A stretch of DNA of 64,000 nucleotides. Origin: Comamonadaceae bacterium (GTDB taxonomy: Bacteria; Pseudomonadota; Gammaproteobacteria; Burkholderiales; Burkholderiaceae_C). Below the pieces are notes generated by a model that ran no database searches, was not told the DNA's origin, and saw nothing but the letters and a program-made list of their open reading frames with translations. A program made the position numbers and the translations under genes. Positions within the stretch are counted from its first letter, which is position 1, and each line of letters starts with the position of its first letter. Below, in pieces: positions 8,598 through 17,970 of this stretch. The stretch is from the NCBI GenBank assembly GCA_947443645.1, contig CANEXF010000008.1, positions 102,391 through 166,390 of the forward strand, given 5' to 3'.

Positions 8598-10076
8598 ATG
8601 ACGAGGCTGATGATGCTTGAACTGAACCCGAAATTCCTGCCTGCCTTGGTGCGTGCTGGCATGCTGGCGCTCGCCTTCTCGGCGACCTTGTTGCCGGTCG
8701 ATGCGCTTTGGGCGCAAACCCGGACCTTGCCGGATTTCACCGATCTGGTAGAGCAGGTCGGACCATCTGTTGTGAACATCCGCACCCTGGAAAAAGTCAA
8801 GGCGACACCAGCCAATGGCGCTGACGAGCAAATGCTGGAATTTTTTCGGCGCTTTGGCATACCCGTGCCGCCCAATTTGCCGCGCACGCCCAAGGCCGAC
8901 CGGAATACCCCTCAGCCAGACGAAGACCAGCCGCGCGGGGTTGGCTCCGGCTTCATACTGACAACAGATGGTTTTGTGATGACCAACGCCCATGTCGTCG
9001 AGGGCGCAGATGAAGTCATCGTCACCTTGACCGACAAGCGGGAGTTCAAGGCGAAAATCATAGGTGCGGACAAACGCAGTGACGTCGCGGTGGTGAAAAT
9101 TGAGGCGACAGCTTTGCCTGCGGTCAAAATCGGCGACATCAATCGCCTCAAAGTAGGCGAATGGGTGATGGCCATCGGTTCACCGTTCGGTCTTGAAAAT
9201 ACCGTGACAGCAGGTATCGTGAGCGCCAAGCAGCGTGATACCGGCGACTACCTGTCATTCATTCAGACCGATGTGGCCATCAACCCCGGCAATTCGGGCG
9301 GGCCACTGATCAACATGCGTGGCGAGGTGGTCGGCATCAATAGCCAGATTTACTCGCGCTCAGGCGGCTTTCAGGGCATCTCGTTTGCCATTCCCATTGA
9401 CGAAGCCGCGCGCGTGTCAGACCAGTTGCGCAGCAGCGGCAAGGTCACGCGCGGCCGGATCGGCGTGCAGATCGAACAGGTCAGCAAGGAAGTGGCCGAG
9501 TCCATAGGCCTGGGCAGACCCCAGGGCGCTTTGGTCAGAGGGGTTGAGAGCGGTGCGCCAGCAGAAAAAGCGGGCATAGAAGCTGGCGACATCATCATCA
9601 AGTTCGATGGCAAACAGATCGAGAAATCCAGTGACCTGCCGCGCATCGTCGGCAATATCAAGCCAGGCACCAAGGCCGTGGTTACCGTCTTCAGACGTGG
9701 TGCAGCCAAGGATCTGTCAGTAGTCATCGCCGAAGTCGAAGCGGACAAGCCTGCACGCAAAGCCTCAGCGCCCGAGCCCAAGCAGCCCGCCACCGGCGCC
9801 GCGCAAGTGCTTGGTCTGGTGGTCAGTGAATTGACAGAAGCGCAGAAAAAAGAGTTCAAGCTCAAGGGCGGCGTCAAGGTTGATGCGGCTGATGGTGCCG
9901 CTGCCAGAGCCGGATTGCGCGAAGGTGATTTGATCGTCGCCGTTGCCAATACGGAAGTGCTGACTGTCAAAGACTTCGACGCGGCGCTTTCCAAGGCTGA
10001 CAAGTCCAAGCCCGTCAGTGTGCTGTTCCGCCGTGGCGAGTGGGCGCAATATGCCCTGATTCGTCCCGCACGCTGA
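8598..10076 (+). CDS. mucD: DegP/MucD-type periplasmic serine protease
   Basis: HtrA-family protease and chaperone that clears misfolded envelope proteins. 492 residues. A signal peptide ends near Ala39-Gln40 (LWAQ). The catalytic triad is His132 (TNAHVVEG), Asp162 (SDVAVVKI) and Ser233 (NPGNSGGPL). Two PDZ domains follow at about 280-370 and 395-485. GAGG about ten bases upstream supports the ATG. It closes the rpoE module and is followed by a terminator at 10131-10162. Confidence 0.95.
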   Translation: MTRLMMLELNPKFLPALVRAGMLALAFSATLLPVDALWAQTRTLPDFTDLVEQVGPSVVNIRTLEKVKATPANGADEQMLEFFRRFGIPVPPNLPRTPKADRNTPQPDEDQPRGVGSGFILTTDGFVMTNAHVVEGADEVIVTLTDKREFKAKIIGADKRSDVAVVKIEATALPAVKIGDINRLKVGEWVMAIGSPFGLENTVTAGIVSAKQRDTGDYLSFIQTDVAINPGNSGGPLINMRGEVVGINSQIYSRSGGFQGISFAIPIDEAARVSDQLRSSGKVTRGRIGVQIEQVSKEVAESIGLGRPQGALVRGVESGAPAEKAGIEAGDIIIKFDGKQIEKSSDLPRIVGNIKPGTKAVVTVFRRGAAKDLSVVIAEVEADKPARKASAPEPKQPATGAAQVLGLVVSELTEAQKKEFKLKGGVKVDAADGAAARAGLREGDLIVAVANTEVLTVKDFDAALSKADKSKPVSVLFRRGEWAQYALIRPAR

Positions 10077-10130
10077 CAGCCTTTCAGACCTGCTGGGCGC
10101 CTGTCGACAGGATTCCAGGCGCAAATAATG

Positions 10131-10162
10131 ACCCCCATACCCCGCTCGGGTTGGGGGTTTTT
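10131..10162 (+). terminator. Intrinsic terminator after mucD
   Basis: CCCCC at 10132-10136 pairs with GGGGG at 10153-10157, with an inner CCC/GGG helix, followed by TTTTT (10158-10162). Confidence 0.75.
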
Positions 10163-10225
10163 AGGCTCTAAAAGGCCATTTTTGACGCGACAAAAAATAT
10201 ATTTCGCACTTTAGGAGCGCGTTAT

Positions 10226-10280
10226 TTGTTGGTGCTCACTAACAATTAGGGCATGCAAAAAATCGTTCCGGGTTGGAACG
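10226..10280. promoter_or_regulatory. Two operator-like palindromes in the mucD-lepA gap
   Basis: TTGTTGGTG/CACTAACAA (10226-10245, one mismatch, two-base centre) and CGTTCC-N5-GGAACG (10264-10280) are inverted repeats of operator size. No gene lies in 10077-10635 apart from the sites listed here. Their binding proteins are unknown. Confidence 0.35.
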
Positions 10281-10339
10281 AACATGATTAGGTGAGGCTT
10301 TTGGGCATAAAGCGTTGGCGAAAAATGCCTATCCAAGCC

Positions 10340-10427
10340 TTATCCACTGGATCAAGGACTGATCCACAGATCACCCACAAGTTGTCCATAGCCATTCAGT
10401 GTAAAATTGTGAACAAGTTGTGCATAA
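10340..10427. promoter_or_regulatory. Cluster of DnaA-box-like sites
   Basis: Against the consensus TTATNCACA: TTATCCACT (10340-10348) and TGATCCACA (10360-10368) on the + strand have one mismatch each. On the minus strand TTGTTCACA (10408-10416) has one mismatch and TTATGCACA (10419-10427) is exact; these two are two bases apart. A weaker TTGTCCATA lies at 10382-10390. Three GATC sites fall in 10350-10372. No dnaA gene is nearby, so this could be a secondary DnaA-binding site rather than the origin. Confidence 0.45.
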
Positions 10428-10497
10428 GATTCCTGTTGCTGCCCTGCAACGACAAAAATTTGGGCATTTGGGGGCTGTTGGCTTCTGGCTTTTTGCC

Positions 10498-10574
10498 TAC
10501 AATGAAGCTCCAACTATCGCAGTTGCCATAGATTGTTGGTTCAGGGCGCGTCACTTATCGACGCGCCCTTTTTT
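10498..10574 (+). ncRNA. Candidate short RNA or lepA leader with its own terminator
   Basis: TACAAT at 10498-10503 is a good -10 box, though only a weak CTGTTG is found at -35 distance. A transcript from about 10510 would end at a strong hairpin, GGGCGCGTC (10544-10552), loop ACTTATC, GACGCGCCC (10560-10568), then TTTTTT, giving about 65 nucleotides. It may be a free small RNA or an attenuator in front of lepA. Confidence 0.4.
10544..10574 (+). terminator. Strong intrinsic terminator upstream of lepA
   Basis: Nine-base perfect GC-rich stem with a seven-base loop and six T (10569-10574). It stands 65 bases before the lepA ATG, so lepA needs read-through or a promoter downstream of it. Confidence 0.85.
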
Positions 10575-10638
10575 ATGGTCTGTTGCGAATACGAGCTTTC
10601 TCTTCGCAATACTAACAAGCACTTAGGCGTTCTCGTTG

Positions 10639-12450
10639 ATGAATCACATCAGAAATTTCTCGATCATTGCCCACATCGATCACGGCAAATCCACGCTCGC
10701 AGACCGGCTCATTCAGCGCTGCGGCGGTTTGCAGGACCGTGAGATGAGTGCGCAGGTTTTGGACTCGATGGATATCGAGAAGGAGCGTGGGATAACCATC
10801 AAGGCGCAGACCGCCGCGCTCAAATACAAGGCGCTCGACGGCCAGATTTACAACCTCAATCTGATTGATACGCCTGGCCATGTCGACTTCTCCTATGAAG
10901 TCAGCCGCTCGCTGTCGGCGTGTGAGGGGGCTTTGCTCGTGGTTGACGCAAGCCAGGGCGTCGAGGCGCAAACCGTGGCCAATTGCTACACCGCGCTGGA
11001 GCTCGGGGTGGAGGTCGTGCCGGTGCTCAACAAGATGGATTTGCCGAACGCTGATCCCGAGAATGCCAAGCAGGAAATTGAAGAAGTCATCGGCATTGAT
11101 GCGACCGACGCGATTCCCTGCAGCGCCAAGACTGGCATGGGCATAGACGAGATTCTTGAAGCTGTTGTTGCCAGGATCCCGCCCCCCAAGGGCAATCCCG
11201 ACGGTCCACTGCGCGCCATGATCATTGACAGCTGGTACGACGCCTATGTGGGCGTGGTCATGCTGGTGCGAGTCGTTGATGGTCGGCTTGCCAAGGGCGA
11301 GCGGATCAAACTGATGGCCAGCGAGGCGACGTTCAACGCTGAGCAGCTGGGCGTCTTTACGCCGCACACCGAGTCGCGTCAGTCGCTTGAGGCTGGTGAA
11401 GTGGGTTTTGTGATTGCCGGTATCAAGGAGTTGCAGGCAGCGCGCGTGGGCGACACCATCACCCTGATCAAGCCTGGCAGCGGTGGCGCTGCTTTTACAG
11501 CCACTGAGGCGCTTCCCGGTTTCAAGGAAATCCAGCCGGCGGTGTTTGCCGGACTGTATCCCTCAGAGGCCAGCGAATATGAATCCCTGCGCGATGCGCT
11601 TGAAAAACTCAAGCTCAACGATGCTTCGCTGCACTACGAGCCAGAAGTCAGCGAGGCCTTGGGTTTTGGCTTTCGCTGCGGTTTTCTGGGCTTGCTGCAC
11701 ATGGAGATCGTGCAGGAACGGCTGGAACGCGAATTTGACCAGGATCTGATCACCACGGCGCCCAGCGTGGTCTATGAGGTGCTCAAGGCTGACGGCGAAG
11801 TCATCAAGGTGGAAAATCCGTCGCGGATTCCGGACGCCGGGCGCGTCAATGAGATCCGCGAGCCGATTGTCACTGTTCACCTATATATGCCGCAAGACTA
11901 TGTCGGTGCGGTCATGACCCTGGCCAACCAGAAGCGCGGCGTGCAGCTGAACATGGCCTATCACGGCAAGCAGGTCATGCTGACCTATGAAATGCCGCTT
12001 GGCGAGATCGTGCTGGACTTCTTTGACAAGCTCAAGTCGGTGTCGCGCGGTTATGCGTCCATGGACTACACCTTCAAGGAGTTCCGGGCTTCTGACGTGG
12101 TGAAGGTCGATATTTTGCTCAATGGCGAAAAAGTTGATGCGCTGTCCATCATCGTCCACCGCAGCCAGTCGGCCTACCGTGGCCGGGCCGTGGTGGCAAA
12201 AATGCGCGAAATCATTTCCCGCCAGCAATTCGACGTCGCCATACAGGCGGCCATTGGCGCCAATATTATTGCCCGTGAGACAATCAAGGCGCTGCGCAAG
12301 AACGTGATCGCCAAGTGCTACGGCGGCGATATTTCGCGCAAGAAGAAGCTCCTCGAAAAACAAAAAGCGGGTAAAAAACGCATGAAACAAATCGGTTCAG
12401 TGGAAGTGCCCCAAGAAGCATTTCTCGCCATTTTGCAGGTGGAAGACTAA
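10639..12450 (+). CDS. lepA: Elongation factor 4 (LepA), back-translocating GTPase
   Basis: Ribosome-associated GTPase. 603 residues from ATG 10639; a TTG three bases earlier is in frame but unlikely. The G1 motif AHIDHGKST is near residues 11-19, DTPGH and NKMD follow, and the C-terminal [13 protein letters not shown] and [17 protein letters not shown] tail is the LepA signature. The stop shares one base with the lepB start, the conserved lepA-lepB pair. Confidence 0.97.
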   Translation: MNHIRNFSIIAHIDHGKSTLADRLIQRCGGLQDREMSAQVLDSMDIEKERGITIKAQTAALKYKALDGQIYNLNLIDTPGHVDFSYEVSRSLSACEGALLVVDASQGVEAQTVANCYTALELGVEVVPVLNKMDLPNADPENAKQEIEEVIGIDATDAIPCSAKTGMGIDEILEAVVARIPPPKGNPDGPLRAMIIDSWYDAYVGVVMLVRVVDGRLAKGERIKLMASEATFNAEQLGVFTPHTESRQSLEAGEVGFVIAGIKELQAARVGDTITLIKPGSGGAAFTATEALPGFKEIQPAVFAGLYPSEASEYESLRDALEKLKLNDASLHYEPEVSEALGFGFRCGFLGLLHMEIVQERLEREFDQDLITTAPSVVYEVLKADGEVIKVENPSRIPDAGRVNEIREPIVTVHLYMPQDYVGAVMTLANQKRGVQLNMAYHGKQVMLTYEMPLGEIVLDFFDKLKSVSRGYASMDYTFKEFRASDVVKVDILLNGEKVDALSIIVHRSQSAYRGRAVVAKMREIISRQQFDVAIQAAIGANIIARETIKALRKNVIAKCYGGDISRKKKLLEKQKAGKKRMKQIGSVEVPQEAFLAILQVED

Positions 12451-13427
12451 TGCTAGATCGTATGAGTTCAATCACGGCCGTGGTGCTTGCACTGTTTGCC
12501 GGCTATGGCGCGGCCTGGTATTTCGGTCTGGTGGAGGGGAACTTTTCGCTGCTGCTGTTTCTCGCTACCGTGGTCACGGGTGTTTACTGGCTGGCCGAGC
12601 GCTTCTACTTTTTGCCGCAACGGCATCGCGCTGTTCTGGCACTCGAAGAAAACGCCGCCAGGCGGCAGGCCGAGCTGGCCAAAATGGGCATCAGCCAGGT
12701 TGACGACAACACCACTGAAGCTAAATCCCGGCTCATCATGCAGCCCTGGTGGCTGGACTGGACCGCTGGTCTGTTTCCGGTAATCGTGGTGGTCTTTTTG
12801 CTGCGCTCATTTTTGTTCGAGCCGTTCAAGATTCCGTCGGGTTCCATGATCCCGACCTTGCTCATCAATGACCTGATTCTGGTCAATAAATTTCACTATG
12901 GTGTGCGCCTTCCGGTGATCAACTTCAAGATCCTGGACAACCACAGCCCTGAGCGTGGCGACGTCATGGTGTTTCGCTACCCGCCCAAACCCAGCCTGGA
13001 CTACATCAAGCGGGTTGTTGGCGTGCCGGGCGACGAGGTGGCCTACCTCAACAAAAAACTGACGATCAACGGCAAGCCCTTGAGCAAAAGTCCGCTGCCC
13101 GATTTCTTTGATGAAGACTCCATGCGCTACGCCAAGCAGTTCGAGGAAGTCACTGGCAGCAAGCATTACCGTTTACTCAATGACGACGACCGCCCAGCCT
13201 TTATACCGGGTGCAGACGACTTTCCGTTCAAGCAAAATTGTCGCTACAGTAGCGAAGGCGTGGTTTGCAAGGTGCCCGAAGGTCACTACTTCATGATGGG
13301 TGACAACCGCGACAACTCGCTGGATTCACGCTACTGGGGCTTTGTTCCAGAAAAGAACATCGTCGGGAAAGCCTTTTTTGTCTGGATGAATTTCGGTAAT
13401 CTCAAGCGTATCGGATCCTTTGATTGA
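12450..13427 (+). CDS. lepB: Signal peptidase I
   Basis: Membrane-bound protease that removes signal peptides from exported proteins. 325 residues. Hydrophobic segments lie near 8-50 and 106-122. The catalytic Ser132 is in IPSGSMIPT and the Lys187 general base in YIKRVVG; GDNRDNSLDSR is the conserved box E. It starts on the last base of lepA, so the two are coupled. Confidence 0.96.
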   Translation: MLDRMSSITAVVLALFAGYGAAWYFGLVEGNFSLLLFLATVVTGVYWLAERFYFLPQRHRAVLALEENAARRQAELAKMGISQVDDNTTEAKSRLIMQPWWLDWTAGLFPVIVVVFLLRSFLFEPFKIPSGSMIPTLLINDLILVNKFHYGVRLPVINFKILDNHSPERGDVMVFRYPPKPSLDYIKRVVGVPGDEVAYLNKKLTINGKPLSKSPLPDFFDEDSMRYAKQFEEVTGSKHYRLLNDDDRPAFIPGADDFPFKQNCRYSSEGVVCKVPEGHYFMMGDNRDNSLDSRYWGFVPEKNIVGKAFFVWMNFGNLKRIGSFD

Positions 13428-13507
13428 TTTCGTCCCCGGTGCGGCCCTTCTTCTATGGGCGACTGGGTCTTGTTTCGTCGGGCTTTCGGGCTTAGCAGGA
13501 GAAGAGC

Positions 13508-13849
13508 ATGAAAAATAAGCAACGCGGTATTTCCTTTATCGGCATCTTGTTTGTTGGTGGCGTATTGGCATTTGCCGGTGTGATCGCGGCCCAGGTTTTT
13601 CCGACCTTGATCGAGTTTCAGGCCATTACCAAAGCTGCGAGCAAGGCCAAGGACGGCAATACCGTGCCTGAAGTGCGCAGCATTTTCGACAAAGCCGCGC
13701 AGATCGACGACATCAAGTCCATCACGGGAAAAGATCTCGAAGTGACCAAAGACGGTGACAAAACCAAAGTGGCATTTGCCTACAACAAGGAAATCCATAT
13801 TGGCGGCCCGGCCTATTTGCTCCTTAAATACACAGGGCAATCCAAATAA
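13508..13849 (+). CDS. DUF4845-type small membrane protein
   Basis: 113 residues with an N-terminal hydrophobic stretch after KNKQRGISFIG, resembling a type IV pilin-like leader, then a small soluble domain (TKAASKAKDGNTVPEVRSIF, GKDLEVTKDGDKTKV). Position between lepB and rnc and the sequence pattern fit the DUF4845 family, common at this place in Burkholderiales. The function is not known. AGGAG precedes the ATG. The stop is directly followed by the GTG start of rnc. Confidence 0.8.
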   Translation: MKNKQRGISFIGILFVGGVLAFAGVIAAQVFPTLIEFQAITKAASKAKDGNTVPEVRSIFDKAAQIDDIKSITGKDLEVTKDGDKTKVAFAYNKEIHIGGPAYLLLKYTGQSK

Positions 13850-14551
13850 GTGCGTTCAAGTTCCACCTCAAGCCTCAGCCCGAATTTACTGGCGTTGCAA
13901 AAACGCCTCGAGCATGAATTCTCCAACGCCAAGCTGTTGGTGCAGGCCCTAACGCACCGCAGCTTCTCGTCCGACCACAACGAGCGCATTGAGTTTTTAG
14001 GCGATTCCGTCCTGAATCTTGCTGTGGCCGGTCTGCTCTATGAACAACTGAGCGATCTGCCGGAGGGGGATTTGTCGCGCGTGCGTGCCAACCTTGTCAA
14101 ACAGGACACGCTGCACCAGGTCGCAGTTGCGCTGGGCTTGCCAGACCTGTTGCGTCTGGGGGAGGGCGAAGCCAAGTCGGGCGGGCAGAATCGCCCCTCC
14201 ATACTGGCTGACGCGCTGGAAGCCGTGATTGGTGCGGTTTACCTTGATGCGGGTTACGACAAGGCCGCCACGCTGGTGCGTCGCCTTTTCAAGAATGTTG
14301 AGATCAATGCCCAGATGCCGGCCATAGGCAAAGATCCCAAGACTGAATTGCAGGAATGGCTGCAAGGCCGCAAAATGAACCTGCCGATTTACCGGGTCGT
14401 CGGCACCCAGGGCGCTGCCCACAAACAGACGTTTGACGTCGAGTGCGAGATCGCAGAATACCGGCGGGCCGAGCGCGGCATAGGCGGCTCGCGGCGCGCG
14501 GGCGAGCAGGCCGCAGCGACGGCCATGCTGGCTTTCGTCAAGACACTCTGA
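13850..14551 (+). CDS. rnc: Ribonuclease III
   Basis: Cleaves double-stranded RNA in rRNA and mRNA processing. 233 residues from GTG 13850, immediately after the previous stop. The RNase III signature [14 protein letters not shown] is near residues 45-58 and [16 protein letters not shown] near 120-135, with acidic residues for metal binding. A C-terminal double-stranded RNA-binding domain spans about 160-233. The order lepB-rnc-era-recO is the conserved one. Confidence 0.96.
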   Translation: MRSSSTSSLSPNLLALQKRLEHEFSNAKLLVQALTHRSFSSDHNERIEFLGDSVLNLAVAGLLYEQLSDLPEGDLSRVRANLVKQDTLHQVAVALGLPDLLRLGEGEAKSGGQNRPSILADALEAVIGAVYLDAGYDKAATLVRRLFKNVEINAQMPAIGKDPKTELQEWLQGRKMNLPIYRVVGTQGAAHKQTFDVECEIAEYRRAERGIGGSRRAGEQAAATAMLAFVKTL

Positions 14552-14616
14552 AGCCATTTTCAAATTACCCGATTCCTCCGATCTGCTGCACGCAACAGGT
14601 CCAACCACCACAGACC

Positions 14617-15714
14617 ATGACTACCGCTAAAAGCAGCCCCCCGAAAACATCCACCAGCCAGGCGCCTGAGACGGCCAAAGTCACAGCGCACGAGCTGTCT
14701 GCCGAGCAGCTTGCGCTGCAAGGTGATGCGCAGGCGCAATCGATTGATGCGATGCTGGCCAGGGCCACGTCTGTACGCCGCAGCAACGCGCCGGCCTCGG
14801 ATGCCGAGCCTGAGACGCCCATGCCCAGCGTCGAGACCCAGCGCTGCGGTCTGATCGCCATTGTGGGCAAGCCCAACGTGGGCAAATCCACCTTGCTCAA
14901 TGCGCTGGTCGGCCAGAAAGTCAGCATCACTTCGCGCAAGGCGCAAACCACGCGCCACCGCATCACCGGCATGCGTACCGTGGGGCCAACGCAGTTTGTG
15001 TTTGTCGATACCCCCGGCTTTCAGACTCGTCACGGCAATGCGCTCAACCGCTCGCTGAACCGGACGGTGGTGGGTGCGGTCAACGATGTCGACTTGATCG
15101 TTTTCGTGGTCGAGGCCGGGCAGTTCAACCAGGCTGACGAAAAAGTTCTGAGCCTGCTGCCTGCAAAAACACCGGCGATCTTGCTCGCCAACAAATTCGA
15201 TCTGATACACCGCCGCGCCGAGATCGCGCCCTGGCTCAAGGCCATGCAGGAGCGGCACAGTTTTTCGGAATTCGTGCCCATGTCGGCCAACAACGCCAGG
15301 GACGTCGAGCGACTGTTCGGCATTTGCGAAAAATACCTGCCGCTTCAACCCTGGATGTATGGCGCTGAAGAGCTGACGGATCGCAGCGACCGCTTTATGG
15401 CCGCCGAAATCATTCGCGAAAAGCTGTTCCGCCTGACGGGCGATGAGCTGCCCTACACCTCGACCGTCATCATTGACAAGTACGAAGAAGAAGGCAATCT
15501 GCGCCGGGTCGCAGCGACCATCGTTGTTGAACGCGACGGTCACAAGGGCATGATCATTGGTGAGAAGGGCGAAAAGCTCAAGCGCATAGGCACAGAGGCC
15601 CGCCACGAGCTCGAGACGCTGACGGGCGGCAAGGTGTTTCTGGAGATCTGGGTCAAAGTCCGCTCGGGCTGGGCCGACGATGAGGCTCGCGTCAAGACTT
15701 TCGGCTACGAGTGA
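14617..15714 (+). CDS. era: Era GTPase with long N-terminal extension
   Basis: GTPase that binds 16S rRNA during 30S assembly. 365 residues from ATG 14617, against about 300 usual. The core starts near residue 77; G1 is GKPNVGKST (84-92), DTPGF follows, NKFD is the G4 motif, and a KH domain lies C-terminal ([20 protein letters not shown]). The first 75 residues are low-complexity, rich in Ala, Ser, Thr and Gln, and are not part of the Era fold. The frame is also open upstream into rnc, but 14617 is the best start. Confidence 0.94.
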   Translation: MTTAKSSPPKTSTSQAPETAKVTAHELSAEQLALQGDAQAQSIDAMLARATSVRRSNAPASDAEPETPMPSVETQRCGLIAIVGKPNVGKSTLLNALVGQKVSITSRKAQTTRHRITGMRTVGPTQFVFVDTPGFQTRHGNALNRSLNRTVVGAVNDVDLIVFVVEAGQFNQADEKVLSLLPAKTPAILLANKFDLIHRRAEIAPWLKAMQERHSFSEFVPMSANNARDVERLFGICEKYLPLQPWMYGAEELTDRSDRFMAAEIIREKLFRLTGDELPYTSTVIIDKYEEEGNLRRVAATIVVERDGHKGMIIGEKGEKLKRIGTEARHELETLTGGKVFLEIWVKVRSGWADDEARVKTFGYE

Positions 15715-15742
15715 GTTGGGGTTTCGGGTGCGTTTAGAAATT

Positions 15743-15852
15743 CGATTATCGGGATGTGGTGCAAGGCGCGCGGAGCGCAGGATACCGGAATGCACTTGTG
15801 TGCATGAGGATTCCGAGCACAGCGCAACGCCGCAACACGCCCGAGAATCGGA
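15743..15852. repeat. Long imperfect inverted repeat in the era-recO gap
   Basis: A hairpin is centred on GCAC-TTGT-GTGC (15792-15803). Outer arms CGATTATCGGG (15743-15753) and CCCGAGAATCG (15840-15850) pair with one mismatch, with further partial pairing between. The whole gap is about 155 bases and holds no gene. It looks like a mobile hairpin element of unknown family. Confidence 0.55.
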
Positions 15853-15870
15853 TTTATAGGCGTACCCATA

Positions 15871-16620
15871 GTGGCCACCAAACGCATCAGCGACGAGCCT
15901 GCCTACGTCCTGCACCGCTACGACTGGAGCGAGTCCAGCCTGATTCTGGAAGTCTTTACCCGCACCTACGGCCGCGTGGCGCTGATTGCGCGCGGCGCGA
16001 AAAAGCCCAGTTCAAGCTTCAGGCCCATTTTGCTGCCCCTGCAGCCCTTGCATATTGCTTTTGGTGGTGACGCTGAAATCCGCATGCTCAAAAGCGCTGA
16101 ATGGCAGGGCGGTCATGTCATGCCTACGGGCGACGCGCTGCTGTCTGGCTACTACCTCAATGAACTGCTGATGCGGCTGCTGGCCCGGGATGATCCGCAT
16201 CCTGCGCTTTTTGACGCCTATGCGGTCACCGCACAACTGCTGGCCAACCAGAGCATAGACACGCTGCAGGTCGCGCTGCGGGCCTTCGAGCTGCGTTTGC
16301 TGCGCGACATCGGCCTGCTGCCCACGCTTAATGCGCAGACCGCGACCCTGTCCGACCTGCAAGCCGATACCCGCTACGTTCTGCTGGCTGAAGCCGGCCT
16401 GCGTGAAGCGCATGATGACGACCGCTTCAGCTTGACCGGCGCGCAGTGGCTTGCCTTGCAGCAGGCGCTCGACGGCGATGCGCCTTTTTCTGACACCATG
16501 CACGCCTGCGTCAACAGCCTGCCCGAGCTCAAAGCGCAGCTGCGCGCATTGCTGCACTACCATTGCGACGTCAAGGTTTTGAAAACCCGGCAAATGATGA
16601 TTGACCTGCAGGCCTTGTAG
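15871..16620 (+). CDS. recO: DNA repair protein RecO
   Basis: Helps load RecA at gaps in the RecFOR pathway. 249 residues from GTG 15871. The N-terminal OB-fold region ([35 protein letters not shown]) matches the family, and the C-terminal helical part is of normal length. The gene order era-recO-pdxJ-acpS supports the call. No good ribosome site precedes the GTG. Confidence 0.92.
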   Translation: MATKRISDEPAYVLHRYDWSESSLILEVFTRTYGRVALIARGAKKPSSSFRPILLPLQPLHIAFGGDAEIRMLKSAEWQGGHVMPTGDALLSGYYLNELLMRLLARDDPHPALFDAYAVTAQLLANQSIDTLQVALRAFELRLLRDIGLLPTLNAQTATLSDLQADTRYVLLAEAGLREAHDDDRFSLTGAQWLALQQALDGDAPFSDTMHACVNSLPELKAQLRALLHYHCDVKVLKTRQMMIDLQAL

Positions 16621-16665
16621 GCTTGAATTCCCTGACAGATATTGCATGCCATGAGGTCTCAAACC

Positions 16666-17454
16666 ATGCCCACCAAGCTTAGCCACACGCCGCCTCCAAA
16701 AACAGCCCTGTCGGTCAACGTCAACAAGGTCGCCTTGCTACGCAACACCCGACATCTCGGAATACCTGATGTGGTTCGCGCTGCCAGCCTGTGTCTTGAG
16801 GCGGGCGCCAGCGGCATCACGGTGCATCCAAGGCCGGACGAGCGCCATATTCGCAGCGATGACGTCTATGAGATTGCGGCCATGATGAAGGACTGGCCGG
16901 ACCGCGAGTTCAACATCGAGGGCAATCCTTTCCAGAACCTGATGGAGTTCTTTCACAACCTGACCGCCAGAGGCCTGCCGCTGCACCAGTGCACTTTTGT
17001 GCCCGACAGCGAAGACCAGTTCACGAGCGACCATGGCTGGAGTTTTCCGGCCGACGCCGAGCGTCTGGCGCCGCTGATCCGGCAGGTGCACACGCGCGAT
17101 GTGCGCGTCAGCCTGTTCATGGACCCGAATGCGCAAGCGATGGCCGCCGCCAAAGCCGTCGGTGCAGACCGCGTGGAGTTCTACACCGAGACCTATGCCC
17201 GGGCCTGGTCTGGCGCCCAAAAAGATGAGGTGTTAAAGCACTTTGCTGATGCCGCGCGGGCAGCAGCAGCTGTCGATTTGGGCGTCAATGCCGGACACGA
17301 CCTGAACCGTGACAACCTCACGGAGTTTCTGGTCGCCGTTCCCGGCGTGAAGGAAGTCTCTATCGGCCATGCGCTGATTGCCGATGCGCTGGAGTTGGGT
17401 TACGCCGCCACAGTCAAAGACTATTTGCGCTGCATCAACCAAGCGTCTGCATGA
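16666..17454 (+). CDS. pdxJ: Pyridoxine 5'-phosphate synthase
   Basis: Condenses deoxyxylulose 5-phosphate with 3-amino-2-oxopropyl phosphate in vitamin B6 synthesis. 262 residues from ATG 16666, chosen because GAGG (16653-16656) stands nine bases upstream; ATG 16651 is also in frame. [15 protein letters not shown] and [13 protein letters not shown] are the PdxJ signatures, and [12 protein letters not shown] lies near the C-terminus. It is followed by acpS, the usual pdxJ-acpS pair. Confidence 0.95.
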   Translation: MPTKLSHTPPPKTALSVNVNKVALLRNTRHLGIPDVVRAASLCLEAGASGITVHPRPDERHIRSDDVYEIAAMMKDWPDREFNIEGNPFQNLMEFFHNLTARGLPLHQCTFVPDSEDQFTSDHGWSFPADAERLAPLIRQVHTRDVRVSLFMDPNAQAMAAAKAVGADRVEFYTETYARAWSGAQKDEVLKHFADAARAAAAVDLGVNAGHDLNRDNLTEFLVAVPGVKEVSIGHALIADALELGYAATVKDYLRCINQASA

Positions 17455-17542
17455 GCCGCCACTGTCATTCGCTGCGCCTGCAGCCCGGCAAAGCCGGTTG
17501 CGCAGCCCGTGCTGGCTTGAATACCTGCCTCGTGGCTGCCAG

Positions 17543-17938
17543 ATGATTTTCGGAATTGGCACGGACATTTGCGACATTCGGCGTATTCGCGCCAGTCTGG
17601 ACCGCCACGGAGAGCGGCTGGCCCGCCGAATCCTCAGTGATGGCGAGTTGGCGACCTGGAAGATGCGCTCTGAGCGCTGGCCAGACCGCGGCGTGAGCTA
17701 CCTGGCTTCGCGCTTTTCTGCGAAAGAAGCTTTTAGCAAAGCCATAGGCACCGGCATGCGCATGCCCATGACCTGGCGCGACTGCGAGATCGCCAAGGCG
17801 GCCAGCGGCAAACCCGAGATCGTGCTGCATGGCGCGCTCAAGGTCTGGTTTGAGTCACGCCAGCTCAAGGCCCATGTCTCCGTTACCGACGAAACCGATT
17901 ACGCCGCCAGCTTTGTGGTGGTGGAACAAGCCTCCTGA
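17543..17938 (+). CDS. acpS: Holo-ACP synthase
   Basis: Transfers 4'-phosphopantetheine from CoA to apo-ACP (acpP in this window). 131 residues from ATG 17543. The metal and CoA-binding motif [10 protein letters not shown] is at the N-terminus and [15 protein letters not shown] in the middle. The frame opens earlier, inside pdxJ, but the conserved start is at MIFGIGTD. The gap after pdxJ is 88 bases. Confidence 0.95.
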   Translation: MIFGIGTDICDIRRIRASLDRHGERLARRILSDGELATWKMRSERWPDRGVSYLASRFSAKEAFSKAIGTGMRMPMTWRDCEIAKAASGKPEIVLHGALKVWFESRQLKAHVSVTDETDYAASFVVVEQAS

Positions 17939-17970
17939 AACTCCATCAACCTTTTTTACCTCACCAGACC

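Noticed and set aside
10077..10635. Possible chromosomal origin
   Set aside because: DnaA-like boxes are present, but without dnaA-rpmH-gyrB context or skew data the origin call is not supported; kept only as a DnaA-box cluster.
14560..15915. 451-codon open frame on the minus strand opposite era
   Set aside because: It is the shadow of a GC-rich real gene: era has clear motifs, and the antisense peptide has none.
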